A DNA stretch of 14,029 bases from Oscillibacter sp. (lineage in GTDB: Bacteria; Bacillota; Clostridia; Oscillospirales; Oscillospiraceae). The stretch covers positions 22,187 to 36,215 of the forward strand of contig DPGF01000032.1 in the NCBI GenBank assembly GCA_003522105.1. Reading direction: 5' to 3'. Both the position numbers and the translations under genes were made by a program. Below are positions 6,359 to 13,450 of the stretch, in pieces; within the stretch, counting starts at the first letter, position 1; every line of letters starts with the position of its first letter. The notes below the pieces were generated by a model. It worked only from the letters and a program-made list of their open reading frames with translations. It searched no databases and was not told the DNA's origin.

Positions 6359-7441
6359 TCAGGGTGTGAACTGGTCGCCCTGCCGAATTTCTTCCAGATA
6401 GTCGTCGTTGATGCCCGCCTCGTCAAAGCTCGCCATGTTGTTCATGACGGCACAGGCGGCGTCGAGCACCTGAAAGGCGAGCGGACAGCCGCTGCCCTCG
6501 CCCAGCCGCATGCCGAGATCAAACAGCGGCCGCAGCGCCAGTTCCTCCATCGCAAGGCGATAGCCGATCTCGAACGAGGCGTGGCTCGGGATCAGATAGC
6601 CGCGCACGAGCGGACAGAGCCTGACGGTGCACATCGCCGCCACGGCGGAAATGAACCCGTCGATGACCGCAGGGCGGCGTGCCGCCGCCGCGCCCAAGAA
6701 GGCGCCGCACATCGCCGCAAGATCAAACCCACCGACCTTGGCGAGCACGTCGATCACATCGTTCCTGTTCGGCCGGTTCACCGCAACGGCGGTACGGATA
6801 ACCGCTTTCTTTTTCCGGAAGCTCTCCTCCGTGATGCCGCCGCCGCGTCCCGTCACCTTGTCAACGTCCGCCCCCAGCAGCACGGCAAGCACCGCCGACG
6901 AAGTCGTCGTGTTGCCGATGCCCATCTCGCCGATACCGACAGCGTCCGCATCGACGTTTTCCGCGACCGCCGCGCCGGTCAAGATCGCCTGCAAGGCCTG
7001 CTCCCGCGTCATCGCGGGGCCGGCGCAGATATTCTGCGTGCCGTAGGCAATTTTACGGTTCAGAACAGCGCTCTCGCAAATGTCGGCATTCACGCCGACG
7101 TCGCACACGGTGAGGCCGCAGTCAAAGCGCTTGGCGAGCACCGCCGCGCCGGTCTTTCCCCGCGTCAGGTTGATCGTCTGCTGCATCGTCACGGACTGCG
7201 GCGCACTGGAAACGCCCTCGGCCACCACGCCGTTGTCCGCGGCAAAGACAAGCAGCTGTTTTCGGGGCAGCTCGTTGTGGACTTTCCCCGTAATGCCCGC
7301 CAGTTGAACGGAAAGCTCTTCGAGCCGCCCCAGGCTGCCCGGCGGCTTGGCAAGCCGCGCCTGATATGCTTCCGCCGCCAACATCGCCTTTTGATCCAGC
7401 GGCTGAACGGCGCGCACGAGCGCTTCGATCTTTTTCTGCAC
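6359..7441 (-). CDS. cobT: Nicotinate-nucleotide-dimethylbenzimidazole phosphoribosyltransferase
   Basis: CobT activates the lower ligand. It transfers ribose phosphate from nicotinate mononucleotide to 5,6-dimethylbenzimidazole or another base, giving alpha-ribazole phosphate. From the GTG at 7441 the protein is 360 aa, the usual family length. An open extension to 7492 would run 51 bases further, into cobO, with no good ribosome site. Visible are KPPGSLGRLEEL (32-43), GEMGIGNTTTSSA (171-183, with E172) and LGEGSGCPLA (313-322) with the catalytic Glu at E315. These correspond to E174 and E317 of the Salmonella enzyme. AAGGAG sits six bases before the GTG, overlapping the cobO stop. The base preferred by this enzyme cannot be read from the sequence, and no lower-ligand synthesis gene is in view. 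Confidence 0.95.
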   Translation of the reverse strand: MQKKIEALVRAVQPLDQKAMLAAEAYQARLAKPPGSLGRLEELSVQLAGITGKVHNELPRKQLLVFAADNGVVAEGVSSAPQSVTMQQTINLTRGKTGAAVLAKRFDCGLTVCDVGVNADICESAVLNRKIAYGTQNICAGPAMTREQALQAILTGAAVAENVDADAVGIGEMGIGNTTTSSAVLAVLLGADVDKVTGRGGGITEESFRKKKAVIRTAVAVNRPNRNDVIDVLAKVGGFDLAAMCGAFLGAAAARRPAVIDGFISAVAAMCTVRLCPLVRGYLIPSHASFEIGYRLAMEELALRPLFDLGMRLGEGSGCPLAFQVLDAACAVMNNMASFDEAGINDDYLEEIRQGDQFTP

Positions 7442-7447
7442 TGCTCT

Positions 7448-7453
7448 CTCCTT
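7448..7453 (-). promoter_or_regulatory. Ribosome binding site fixing the cobT GTG start
   Basis: AAGGAG on the minus strand overlaps the TAA stop of cobO and lies six bases before GTG at 7441. This makes the GTG the preferred start and removes an otherwise apparent 41-base overlap with cobO. Confidence 0.75.
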
Positions 7454-7973
7454 AAAACTCGATCCCCAGGCGCGCGGAAACACCCTTGTCAAACGGGTGC
7501 GCGCGCTTTTTCATTTCCGTCACATAGTCGGCCGCGTCCAGCAAGCGCTGCGACGGTTCTCGTCCCGTCAGCACGACCTCAAGATCTTCCGGTTTATGGT
7601 GCAAAAAATCAAGCAGCCGCGCCTCTTCAATGAGGCCATGGTTGCAGGCGGCGACCGCTTCGTCAAGCACGAGCAGCGCAACGCCGTCCGCACTTTTTTG
7701 CAGCGTCTCTTCCAGAAGCGCCGTATAGGCCCGCCGCGCCGCCGCCCGTGTCTCTTTGTCCATCGAGCGGAAAAAAACAAAATTCCGCGCGCAGCAGAGG
7801 ACTTTAACGTTCGGCAGCGCACGCAGGACGTTCAGTTCAGAGGAGCTGCCGTCCTTCAAAAACTGCGTAAACAGCACGCTCTTTCCTGCGCCCGATGCCC
7901 GGACGCTCAGCCCAACCGCCGCCGTCGTCTTGCCCTTTCCGTCGCCGCAGTACAGGTGCACAAATCCCCGCAT
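7452..7973 (-). CDS. cobO: Cob(I)yrinic acid a,c-diamide adenosyltransferase (CobO/BtuR type)
   Basis: The enzyme transfers the 5'-deoxyadenosyl group from ATP to cobalt in the Co(I) state, forming the carbon-cobalt bond before CobQ acts. From the ATG at 7973 the protein is 173 aa. It starts MRGFVHLYCGDGKGKTTAA, with the family P-loop GDGKGKTT at 10-17. The Walker B-like VALLVLDEAVAACNHGLI and the VVLTGREPSQRLLDAADYVTEM segment are also typical. A GTG two codons upstream (7979) overlaps the cobQ stop as GTGA, but it lies only one base from the GGAGG at 7981-7985. The ATG is seven bases away, so I choose the ATG. The C-terminus (GVSARLGIEF) is the standard family ending, so the protein is complete. 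Confidence 0.94.
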   Translation of the reverse strand: MRGFVHLYCGDGKGKTTAAVGLSVRASGAGKSVLFTQFLKDGSSSELNVLRALPNVKVLCCARNFVFFRSMDKETRAAARRAYTALLEETLQKSADGVALLVLDEAVAACNHGLIEEARLLDFLHHKPEDLEVVLTGREPSQRLLDAADYVTEMKKRAHPFDKGVSARLGIEF

Positions 7974-7975
7974 GC

Positions 7976-9436
7976 TCACACCTCCCGCTCTAAAATGCGA
8001 TAGATAAGATCCATATCAAGTCCCGCTCTCACCGCGTCCGCGAGCAGATCATACTGGCGCTCCTTGTGGGCTTTCCAATCAAAATTGCCAAGCGCTTTGA
8101 AGGAAACACCCTTTTTCTCGCACAGCGCCTTTAAGATCGTGTCGGTGACCTCCTGCTCGTCAAAGATGCCGTGAACATAGCTGCCGCAGACATTATCCGT
8201 GCCGACAAGCGCGCCACGCGCTTCGCTGCGGCCCATGTGGATCTCGTAGCCCGCATAGCGTTTGCCGTTCAGCGCAGAGAGCAGCCCCTCAACACCGGAG
8301 AACACGCCGCTTGTCTGCGTCTGCACCTTTGCTCCTTCAAATACCGTTTCCCCCGGCAAAAGGTCCATGCCGTCGATCTCCGTTATGCCCGCAGCCTCGA
8401 CCTGCTCGGGGTCGGAAATATGCCGTCCCAACATCTGATAGCCGCCGCAGACGCCAAAAACCAGTGTGCCGCCGCTCGCGGCCTTTTTGATCGCCGCTTC
8501 CAGTCCGCTTTGCCGCAGCCACCCAAGGTCGGCGATCGTGCTCTTTGTACCGGGCAGTATGATCATGTCCGGCGCGCGCAGGTCGCGCACACGCTCCACA
8601 TAGCGGAGCGAAACATTCGCATAGTGCTCAAACGGAGAAAAATCCGTAAAGTTCGAGATGCGCGGCAGGCGGATCACGGCAATGTCGATGAGCCGCGGCT
8701 CCCTGCCGCGCCCGAAGCGTTCGCTCAGGCTGTCCTCATCGTCAATATCCACAGAGAGGTACGGCACAACGCCCGCCACGGGAACGCCGCAGAGCTGCTC
8801 GAGCATTTTAAGCCCCGGCTCCAGAATTGCGCGGTCGCCGCGGAATTTGTTGACAACGACGCCCTTGATGCGCTTTTTGTCCTCTTCGCTTTGCAGCGCC
8901 ACCGTACCGTAGAGCTGGGCGAACACGCCGCCGCGGTCGATGTCTCCCACCAGCAGCACCGGCGCGTCCACCATGCGGGCAAGCCCCATGTTGACAATGT
9001 CATTTTCCTGCAAATTGATCTCTGCGGGGCTGCCCGCCCCCTCGATCACAATAACATCGTACTCCCTGCTGAGGCTCTCGTATGCCTCCATCACCGCAGG
9101 GATAAAATCACGTTTTCTGCGATAGTATTCCATCGCTGGCATATTGCCCTGCACGCGCCCGTTGACGATGACCTGACTGCCGACGTCCGTCGTCGGCTTG
9201 AGCAGGATCGGGTTCATGCGCGTGTCCGGCTCGATGCCCGCAGCCTCGGCCTGCACCACCTGTGCGCGCCCCATCTCTCCGCCATCTTTCGTGATGAAGG
9301 AGTTGAGCGCCATGTTCTGGCTCTTGAAGGGCGCAACACGATAACCGTCCTGCTTCAGAACGCGGCAAAGCCCCGCGGCAAGCAGGCTCTTGCCCGCGTT
9401 GGACATCGTGCCCTGGATCATAATATTCTTTGCCAT
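7976..9436 (-). CDS. cobQ: Cobyric acid synthase (glutamine-hydrolysing)
   Basis: CobQ amidates carboxylates b, d, e and g of adenosylcobyrinic acid a,c-diamide using glutamine and ATP. From the ATG at 9436 the protein is 486 aa, normal for the family. The N-terminal half is a dethiobiotin-synthetase-like ATPase with the P-loop-like GTMSNAGKS (9-17), KSQNMALNSF (38-47) and VIVIEGAGSPAEINL (128-142). The C-terminal half is a glutamine amidotransferase with nucleophile C330 in GVCGGYQMLG and catalytic H422 in SYVHGIFD. The related CbiA (a,c-diamide synthase) differs in its N-terminal region; NMALNS is a CobQ signature. The start has GGAGGAG seven bases upstream. The open frame extends 12 codons into cobD without family sequence. 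Confidence 0.95.
   Translation of the reverse strand: MAKNIMIQGTMSNAGKSLLAAGLCRVLKQDGYRVAPFKSQNMALNSFITKDGGEMGRAQVVQAEAAGIEPDTRMNPILLKPTTDVGSQVIVNGRVQGNMPAMEYYRRKRDFIPAVMEAYESLSREYDVIVIEGAGSPAEINLQENDIVNMGLARMVDAPVLLVGDIDRGGVFAQLYGTVALQSEEDKKRIKGVVVNKFRGDRAILEPGLKMLEQLCGVPVAGVVPYLSVDIDDEDSLSERFGRGREPRLIDIAVIRLPRISNFTDFSPFEHYANVSLRYVERVRDLRAPDMIILPGTKSTIADLGWLRQSGLEAAIKKAASGGTLVFGVCGGYQMLGRHISDPEQVEAAGITEIDGMDLLPGETVFEGAKVQTQTSGVFSGVEGLLSALNGKRYAGYEIHMGRSEARGALVGTDNVCGSYVHGIFDEQEVTDTILKALCEKKGVSFKALGNFDWKAHKERQYDLLADAVRAGLDMDLIYRILEREV
7981..7985 (-). promoter_or_regulatory. Ribosome binding site fixing the cobO ATG start
   Basis: GGAGG lies seven bases before the ATG at 7973 but only one base before the alternative GTG at 7979. 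It therefore argues for a two-codon shorter CobO than the longest open frame. Confidence 0.75.
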
Positions 9437-9440
9437 GCGC

Positions 9441-10490
9441 TCACTCCTCCGCCACGCTTTTGATCGCCGCAATGAGCTGCTCGTTCTCTTCGCGCCGCCT
9501 GACCGCGACGCGGTACCAGCCGGGTGCCAATCCCTCGAAATTTGCGCAGTTCCGGATCGCCATGCCGCGCCGCATCAATTTTTCATGCAAGTCCGGTGCG
9601 CCGTGAAAGAGGATATAATTCACCTGCGATGGGCACACCCAAAAGCCGAGCTTTCGCAGCTCTTCTTCAAGCCGCGGCCGCTCTGCGCGGATGAGCGCGC
9701 GGTTTTCGGCAAGAAACGCCGCGTTCTTCAGCGCGGCGACGCCTGCCGCCTGCGCCGGCGTTGAAACCGTCCACGGCGGCGCTCCCGCCGACATTTTTTG
9801 CAGCAGCTCTTTGTCTGCGCACAGGCCGTAGCCAAGCCGCAGCCCCGCCATGCCATAGCTTTTCGTAAACGCCTTGAGGATAAAAAGCTGCGGAACGTCA
9901 GGCAAAAACGGCGTCAGATCATCGGCTCCGTCCGACAGGCTCAAAAAGCATTCATCGACAAAAAGCGCAATGTTTCTCTCGCGGCAGCGCAGCAGGATCT
10001 TTTCAAGCAGCTCCCCCTGGATCAGCCGCCCCGTCGGGTTGTTGGGGTTGCAGAGGAACAGCGCGTCGATCCCTTCGCGCGAAAGGCGCGGCAGAAGATC
10101 CTCTTGCAGGTCAAAGTGCTGCTCCGCAGCAAGCGTATGGCGCACGATCTCGCAGCCTGTCCGCTGCAAGGCAATTGCATACTCGGAAAATGTGGGCGCA
10201 AGCACCATTGCACGTTTCGGGCGCACGGCCTCGCAGTAAGTATAGATCAGTTCGGACGCACCGGCGCCGCAGAGGATTCTTTCCTGCGGCACACGCTCAA
10301 ACTCCGCAATCGCCTGCACGAGCGCCCGGCAGCGGGGGTCAGGATAATGGTACAGCTCAGGCAGCACCCGTGTGAGCGCGTCGATCACGCTCTTGGGCGT
10401 GCCAAGCGGGCTGACGCTCGCGGAAAAATCGAGGCGCACGTCGCCCGCATAAATATCTCCGCCATGGCAGTTTTCTCTTCCGTACAACAT
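9441..10490 (-). CDS. cobD: L-threonine-O-3-phosphate decarboxylase
   Basis: This is a PLP enzyme of the aspartate aminotransferase fold, close to histidinol-phosphate aminotransferase. It makes (R)-1-amino-2-propanol phosphate, the linker that CbiB attaches to the corrin. The protein is 349 aa. The N-terminal HGGDIYAG...LDFSASVSPLG pattern is typical of CobD and separates it from HisC. CNPNNPTG (147-154), FVDECFLSL (D179 contacts PLP) and FTKSYGMAGLRLGYG with Schiff-base K210 are all present. It sits between cbiB and cobQ, with gaps of nine and four bases. GGGAGA precedes the ATG. No threonine kinase (PduX-like) gene that would supply its substrate is seen in this window. Confidence 0.92.
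   Translation of the reverse strand: MLYGRENCHGGDIYAGDVRLDFSASVSPLGTPKSVIDALTRVLPELYHYPDPRCRALVQAIAEFERVPQERILCGAGASELIYTYCEAVRPKRAMVLAPTFSEYAIALQRTGCEIVRHTLAAEQHFDLQEDLLPRLSREGIDALFLCNPNNPTGRLIQGELLEKILLRCRERNIALFVDECFLSLSDGADDLTPFLPDVPQLFILKAFTKSYGMAGLRLGYGLCADKELLQKMSAGAPPWTVSTPAQAAGVAALKNAAFLAENRALIRAERPRLEEELRKLGFWVCPSQVNYILFHGAPDLHEKLMRRGMAIRNCANFEGLAPGWYRVAVRRREENEQLIAAIKSVAEE
9444..9450 (-). promoter_or_regulatory. Ribosome binding site fixing the cobQ start
   Basis: GGAGGAG on the minus strand directly precedes the cobD stop and lies seven bases before ATG at 9436. It rules out the longer reading of the cobQ frame, which begins inside cobD. Confidence 0.75.
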
Positions 10491-10499
10491 GCGTCTCCC

Positions 10500-11465
10500 T
10501 CACAGCGAAAAAATAAGCACTCTCACCGCGCAGCCAAGCAGCAGCGCCAAAACTGTTGTGGCGTACATCAGCCGACAGGTGCGCGGGATGTCCTCGTGCG
10601 TGATTGGGCGCAGCGCATCGCCGATGTGCTCTTTTTTGTGCAGCACGCCGTGATACCACGCATCGCCGGCAAGCCGCACCCCCAAAAGCCCCGCGCAGAC
10701 CGACTCCGTCTGTGCGGAGTTCGGGCTTGCGTGCTGATAGCGGTCGCGGCGAAAAATCTTCCAACCGTTTTTGATGTCCATGCGCAGGATCCCACCTGCT
10801 GCAAGCATCAGCAGCGCGGATAGGCGCGCGGGCAGATAGTTTGCAATATCGTCTGCCTTCGCGCTCACAAAACCAATGTTCTTGTATGGCGGTTCGACAT
10901 AGCCCAGCATGGAATCCATCGTGTTCACCGCCTTGTAAAAAAAGCCCAGCGGCGCGCCGCCGACAGCCAGATACAGCAGCGGCGCGACCACACCGTCCGA
11001 TGTATTTTCCGCGATGGTCTCGACTGCCGCGCGCGTCACGCCCGCGTCGTCGAGCGCCGCAGTATCGCGTCCCACGATCATGGAAACGGCGCGGCGCGAA
11101 GATTCGATGCTGCCGTGTTCGAGTTCCCGGTAGACCTTCATGCTCTCATCCCGCAGCGATCTTGCCGCCAAAATCTGCCAGCACATCACGCTCTCGACCG
11201 CAAGGCGCAGCCACGGGCTCACCTTTTCGCAAGCGCAGAGGATCAGCGCGGGAATCGCCGCTGCAAGAACGCTCACGATCCCCCACAGCACCGCCCCCGC
11301 CGCGCGCTCACCGCGCGGCGTTTTGGGAAACATCTTGCGCAGCACACGCTCCAATGCGCTGATCGTCTTTCCGATCAGCACGACCGGGTGCGGCAGGCTG
11401 TGCGGGTCGCCCAAAAGGCAGTCGATCCCAAAGCCGGCAAGAAGCGGCAGCAACAGCCGAATCAT
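10500..11465 (-). CDS. cbiB: Adenosylcobinamide-phosphate synthase
   Basis: This membrane protein condenses adenosylcobyric acid with aminopropanol (phosphate) to give adenosylcobinamide (phosphate). It is called CobD in the Pseudomonas naming, not to be confused with the decarboxylase next door. The protein is 321 aa. Family signatures are the N-terminal DCLLGDPHSLPHPVVLIGKTI (15-35), AENTSDGVVAPLLY (152-165), VNTMDSMLGY (180-189) and the DDIANYLPARL segment (205-215). Hydrophobic membrane segments are seen around 55-77, 155-178, 208-226 and 300-319. The ATG overlaps the stop of the upstream fusion gene as ATGA, and the nine-base gap to cobD contains GGGAGA. Confidence 0.94.
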   Translation of the reverse strand: MIRLLLPLLAGFGIDCLLGDPHSLPHPVVLIGKTISALERVLRKMFPKTPRGERAAGAVLWGIVSVLAAAIPALILCACEKVSPWLRLAVESVMCWQILAARSLRDESMKVYRELEHGSIESSRRAVSMIVGRDTAALDDAGVTRAAVETIAENTSDGVVAPLLYLAVGGAPLGFFYKAVNTMDSMLGYVEPPYKNIGFVSAKADDIANYLPARLSALLMLAAGGILRMDIKNGWKIFRRDRYQHASPNSAQTESVCAGLLGVRLAGDAWYHGVLHKKEHIGDALRPITHEDIPRTCRLMYATTVLALLLGCAVRVLIFSL

Positions 11466-13450
11466 GCGCCGCCTCCCGCCTGCATGGTAAACACATACAC
11501 CGGGTTCTGCCCTGTCATCAGCTGATACGCCCCCGCCTTACGGCTGCGGGCGATCTGGACGGACACGACCTCGGTATCCGCAAAGGGAAATTCCTTCATG
11601 CACGCCGTCAGCTCGGCGACGCTCTCCAGAGAGACCGCCGTTGCCACAATGCGCACCTGCGGGTTTTTTTGCAGCAGCACTGCCAGAATGCCGTGCAGGT
11701 TGCCCGCGCTGCCGCCAATAAAGACGTGCGTCGGTGCAGGCAGATCGCGGCACGCCTCCGGCGCAGTGCCGGAAACGATCGTCAGGTTTTCGGCAGAAAA
11801 CGCCGCCTGATTTTTCTTCAGCAGCTCCACCGCGTCGGCCCTGCGCTCGATGGCAAAAATCCGCCCCTTTTTCGCCTGAAGCGCCATTTCAATGGCCACC
11901 GAGCCGGTGCCCGCACCAATATCGTAGCAGACCGCACGCTCGCTCAGGCGGAGCTTGGAGAGCGCGATGGCGCGCACCTCGCTCTTCGTCATGGGTACAA
12001 CGCCGCCCTCCCCCTCGCCGCGCAGGAAAGCGCTGTCCGGCAAGCCGTGGGTCACCACGGCGTCAGGGCGATCGTTTTCGATCAAGACGGCGCTCAAGGG
12101 CGCAAATGCACCGCCGCGCAGCGCTTCCGCCGTGCCGGTGGTAATCTTTTCGTCCGGGTAGCTCAGCCGTTCGCCGATGCTCAGCTTCACCTTGCCAAGC
12201 CCATTCTCTACCAGCGTTTCGCACAGGTGCGCTGCGCCGTCCTCACCGCCGACGAGCGCGAAAACGCGCTCATGCGCGCGCACCTCCGGCACAATATCGT
12301 GCGCGCGTCCGTGCAGGCTGACGACGTGAATGTCCTCATAGGACGTTTGCAGCTTTGCGCAGAGGCAGGCGAGCGAGCTCAGCCCCGGCAGCACATCGAC
12401 CTCACAGTCGGAAAGCAGCGGCAGCAGCTTTCTCGTGCCGCTGAAAAACCCCGTATCGCCCGACATCACAACTGCGCTTCGTCTGAATTCGCGGTGCGCA
12501 TGGATATGGTCTGCAATCTCCTGCGGCGCAACGGCGGCAAAGGTTTTCTGCCCCTCCCGCGCGGCAGCGTCCAGCATGCGCTGCGCACCGATCAGGCAGT
12601 CCGCCTCCTCGATCGCGCGGCAGACTTCGCGCGTCATCATCTCCCGGCTTCCCGGGCCGATGCCGATAATGCGCACCTCCGGACGAAAAGCACAGCCAAA
12701 GCGCGCGGCGAGCAGATCCAGCACCTGCGAAAAGGTTTTTCCCTCCCGCTGCTTCGGCCGCCCGACCACAAGAAGCTGCGCCCCGGCCTTCCGCGCCGCG
12801 GCGGCCTTTGCCGCAAAGCCGCCCGCTTCGCCGCCGTCCTTCGTCACAAGCCACTGCGCCGACACGGCGCGCAGCATCGCCTCGTCCATCTCCTCGGAAA
12901 ACGGGCCCTGCATCGCAAGGATATGGGACGTTTCCACTCCCGCCTCGCGGCAGAGCGCGAGCGACGCGTCCAGCGGCAGCACGCGGGCGTAGACGCGTTC
13001 GCGGAAGCCCTTGATCTTACGGTATATTTTCAAGTCCTTGCTGCCCGTCGTCAGCAGGATATTCCCCTCTGTCTTGGAAAGAAGCGCCGCCGCTTCCTCT
13101 GCGTCGGCAACGCAGAGCGCATCTTCTGCCTGCTCCGATGCTTCACGCAGCAAGCGCAGATACTCCGTCCCCGTCTCCGCGCAGGCGCGCGCGACGCTCT
13201 CGGTGATGGACGCCGCGTAAGGATGCGTCGCGTCGATCACCAGATCATATTTTGTGTCGGAAAACAGTTGAATGATTTCCGACACCGGAATGCGTCCCGA
13301 GCGCACCGTCACATTGTCGGCGTCCGGTAAAAGCGTTTCGCCGTATTCTGTTGCCACGCAGGCCGTGACGGCAACATACCGCTGCGTACTCAAAAGCTCC
13401 ACGAGCCGCCGCGCTTCCGTCGTACCTGCAAAAATACAGATCTTATACAT
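11462..13450 (-). CDS. cbiJET: Triple fusion: cobalt-precorrin-6A reductase (CbiJ), C5-methyltransferase (CbiE) and C15-methyltransferase/decarboxylase (CbiT)
   Basis: This single 662-aa protein carries three sequential corrin-ring activities. Residues 3 to about 252 are CbiJ/CobK: IFAGTTEARRL (6-16), DATHPYAASITE (73-84), TTGSKDL (134-140) and LVTKDGGEAGGF (201-212). It reduces (cobalt-)precorrin-6A. Residues about 259-460 are CbiE: IGIGPGS (262-268), SGDTGFFSG (330-338) and PGLSSLACLCAKL (355-367), the SAM-dependent C5 methylase. Residues about 467-655 are CbiT: VPMTKSEVRA (485-494), SAM loop DIGAGTGS (510-517) and FIGGSAG (577-583), which methylates C15 and decarboxylates. CbiE-CbiT fusions (CobL) are widespread; having CbiJ in front is less usual. 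I see no frameshift or stop between domains. The ATG overlaps the cbiH end by eight bases. Confidence 0.93.
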   Translation of the reverse strand: MYKICIFAGTTEARRLVELLSTQRYVAVTACVATEYGETLLPDADNVTVRSGRIPVSEIIQLFSDTKYDLVIDATHPYAASITESVARACAETGTEYLRLLREASEQAEDALCVADAEEAAALLSKTEGNILLTTGSKDLKIYRKIKGFRERVYARVLPLDASLALCREAGVETSHILAMQGPFSEEMDEAMLRAVSAQWLVTKDGGEAGGFAAKAAAARKAGAQLLVVGRPKQREGKTFSQVLDLLAARFGCAFRPEVRIIGIGPGSREMMTREVCRAIEEADCLIGAQRMLDAAAREGQKTFAAVAPQEIADHIHAHREFRRSAVVMSGDTGFFSGTRKLLPLLSDCEVDVLPGLSSLACLCAKLQTSYEDIHVVSLHGRAHDIVPEVRAHERVFALVGGEDGAAHLCETLVENGLGKVKLSIGERLSYPDEKITTGTAEALRGGAFAPLSAVLIENDRPDAVVTHGLPDSAFLRGEGEGGVVPMTKSEVRAIALSKLRLSERAVCYDIGAGTGSVAIEMALQAKKGRIFAIERRADAVELLKKNQAAFSAENLTIVSGTAPEACRDLPAPTHVFIGGSAGNLHGILAVLLQKNPQVRIVATAVSLESVAELTACMKEFPFADTEVVSVQIARSRKAGAYQLMTGQNPVYVFTMQAGGGA

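Noticed and set aside
6146..7633. Plus-strand open frame of 495 codons across cobU, cobT and cobO
   Set aside because: It is antisense to three confidently identified genes and has no family features.
8171..9463. Plus-strand open frame of 430 codons across cobQ
   Set aside because: Antisense shadow of cobQ; no domain or ribosome site.
11669..13330. Plus-strand open frame of 553 codons across the cbiJET fusion
   Set aside because: Antisense shadow. The minus-strand frame carries three complete enzyme domains.
11462..13450. Possible frameshift artefact joining three genes
   Set aside because: There is no ribosome site or start at the domain borders and the linkers are short and in frame, so a real fusion is the simpler reading.
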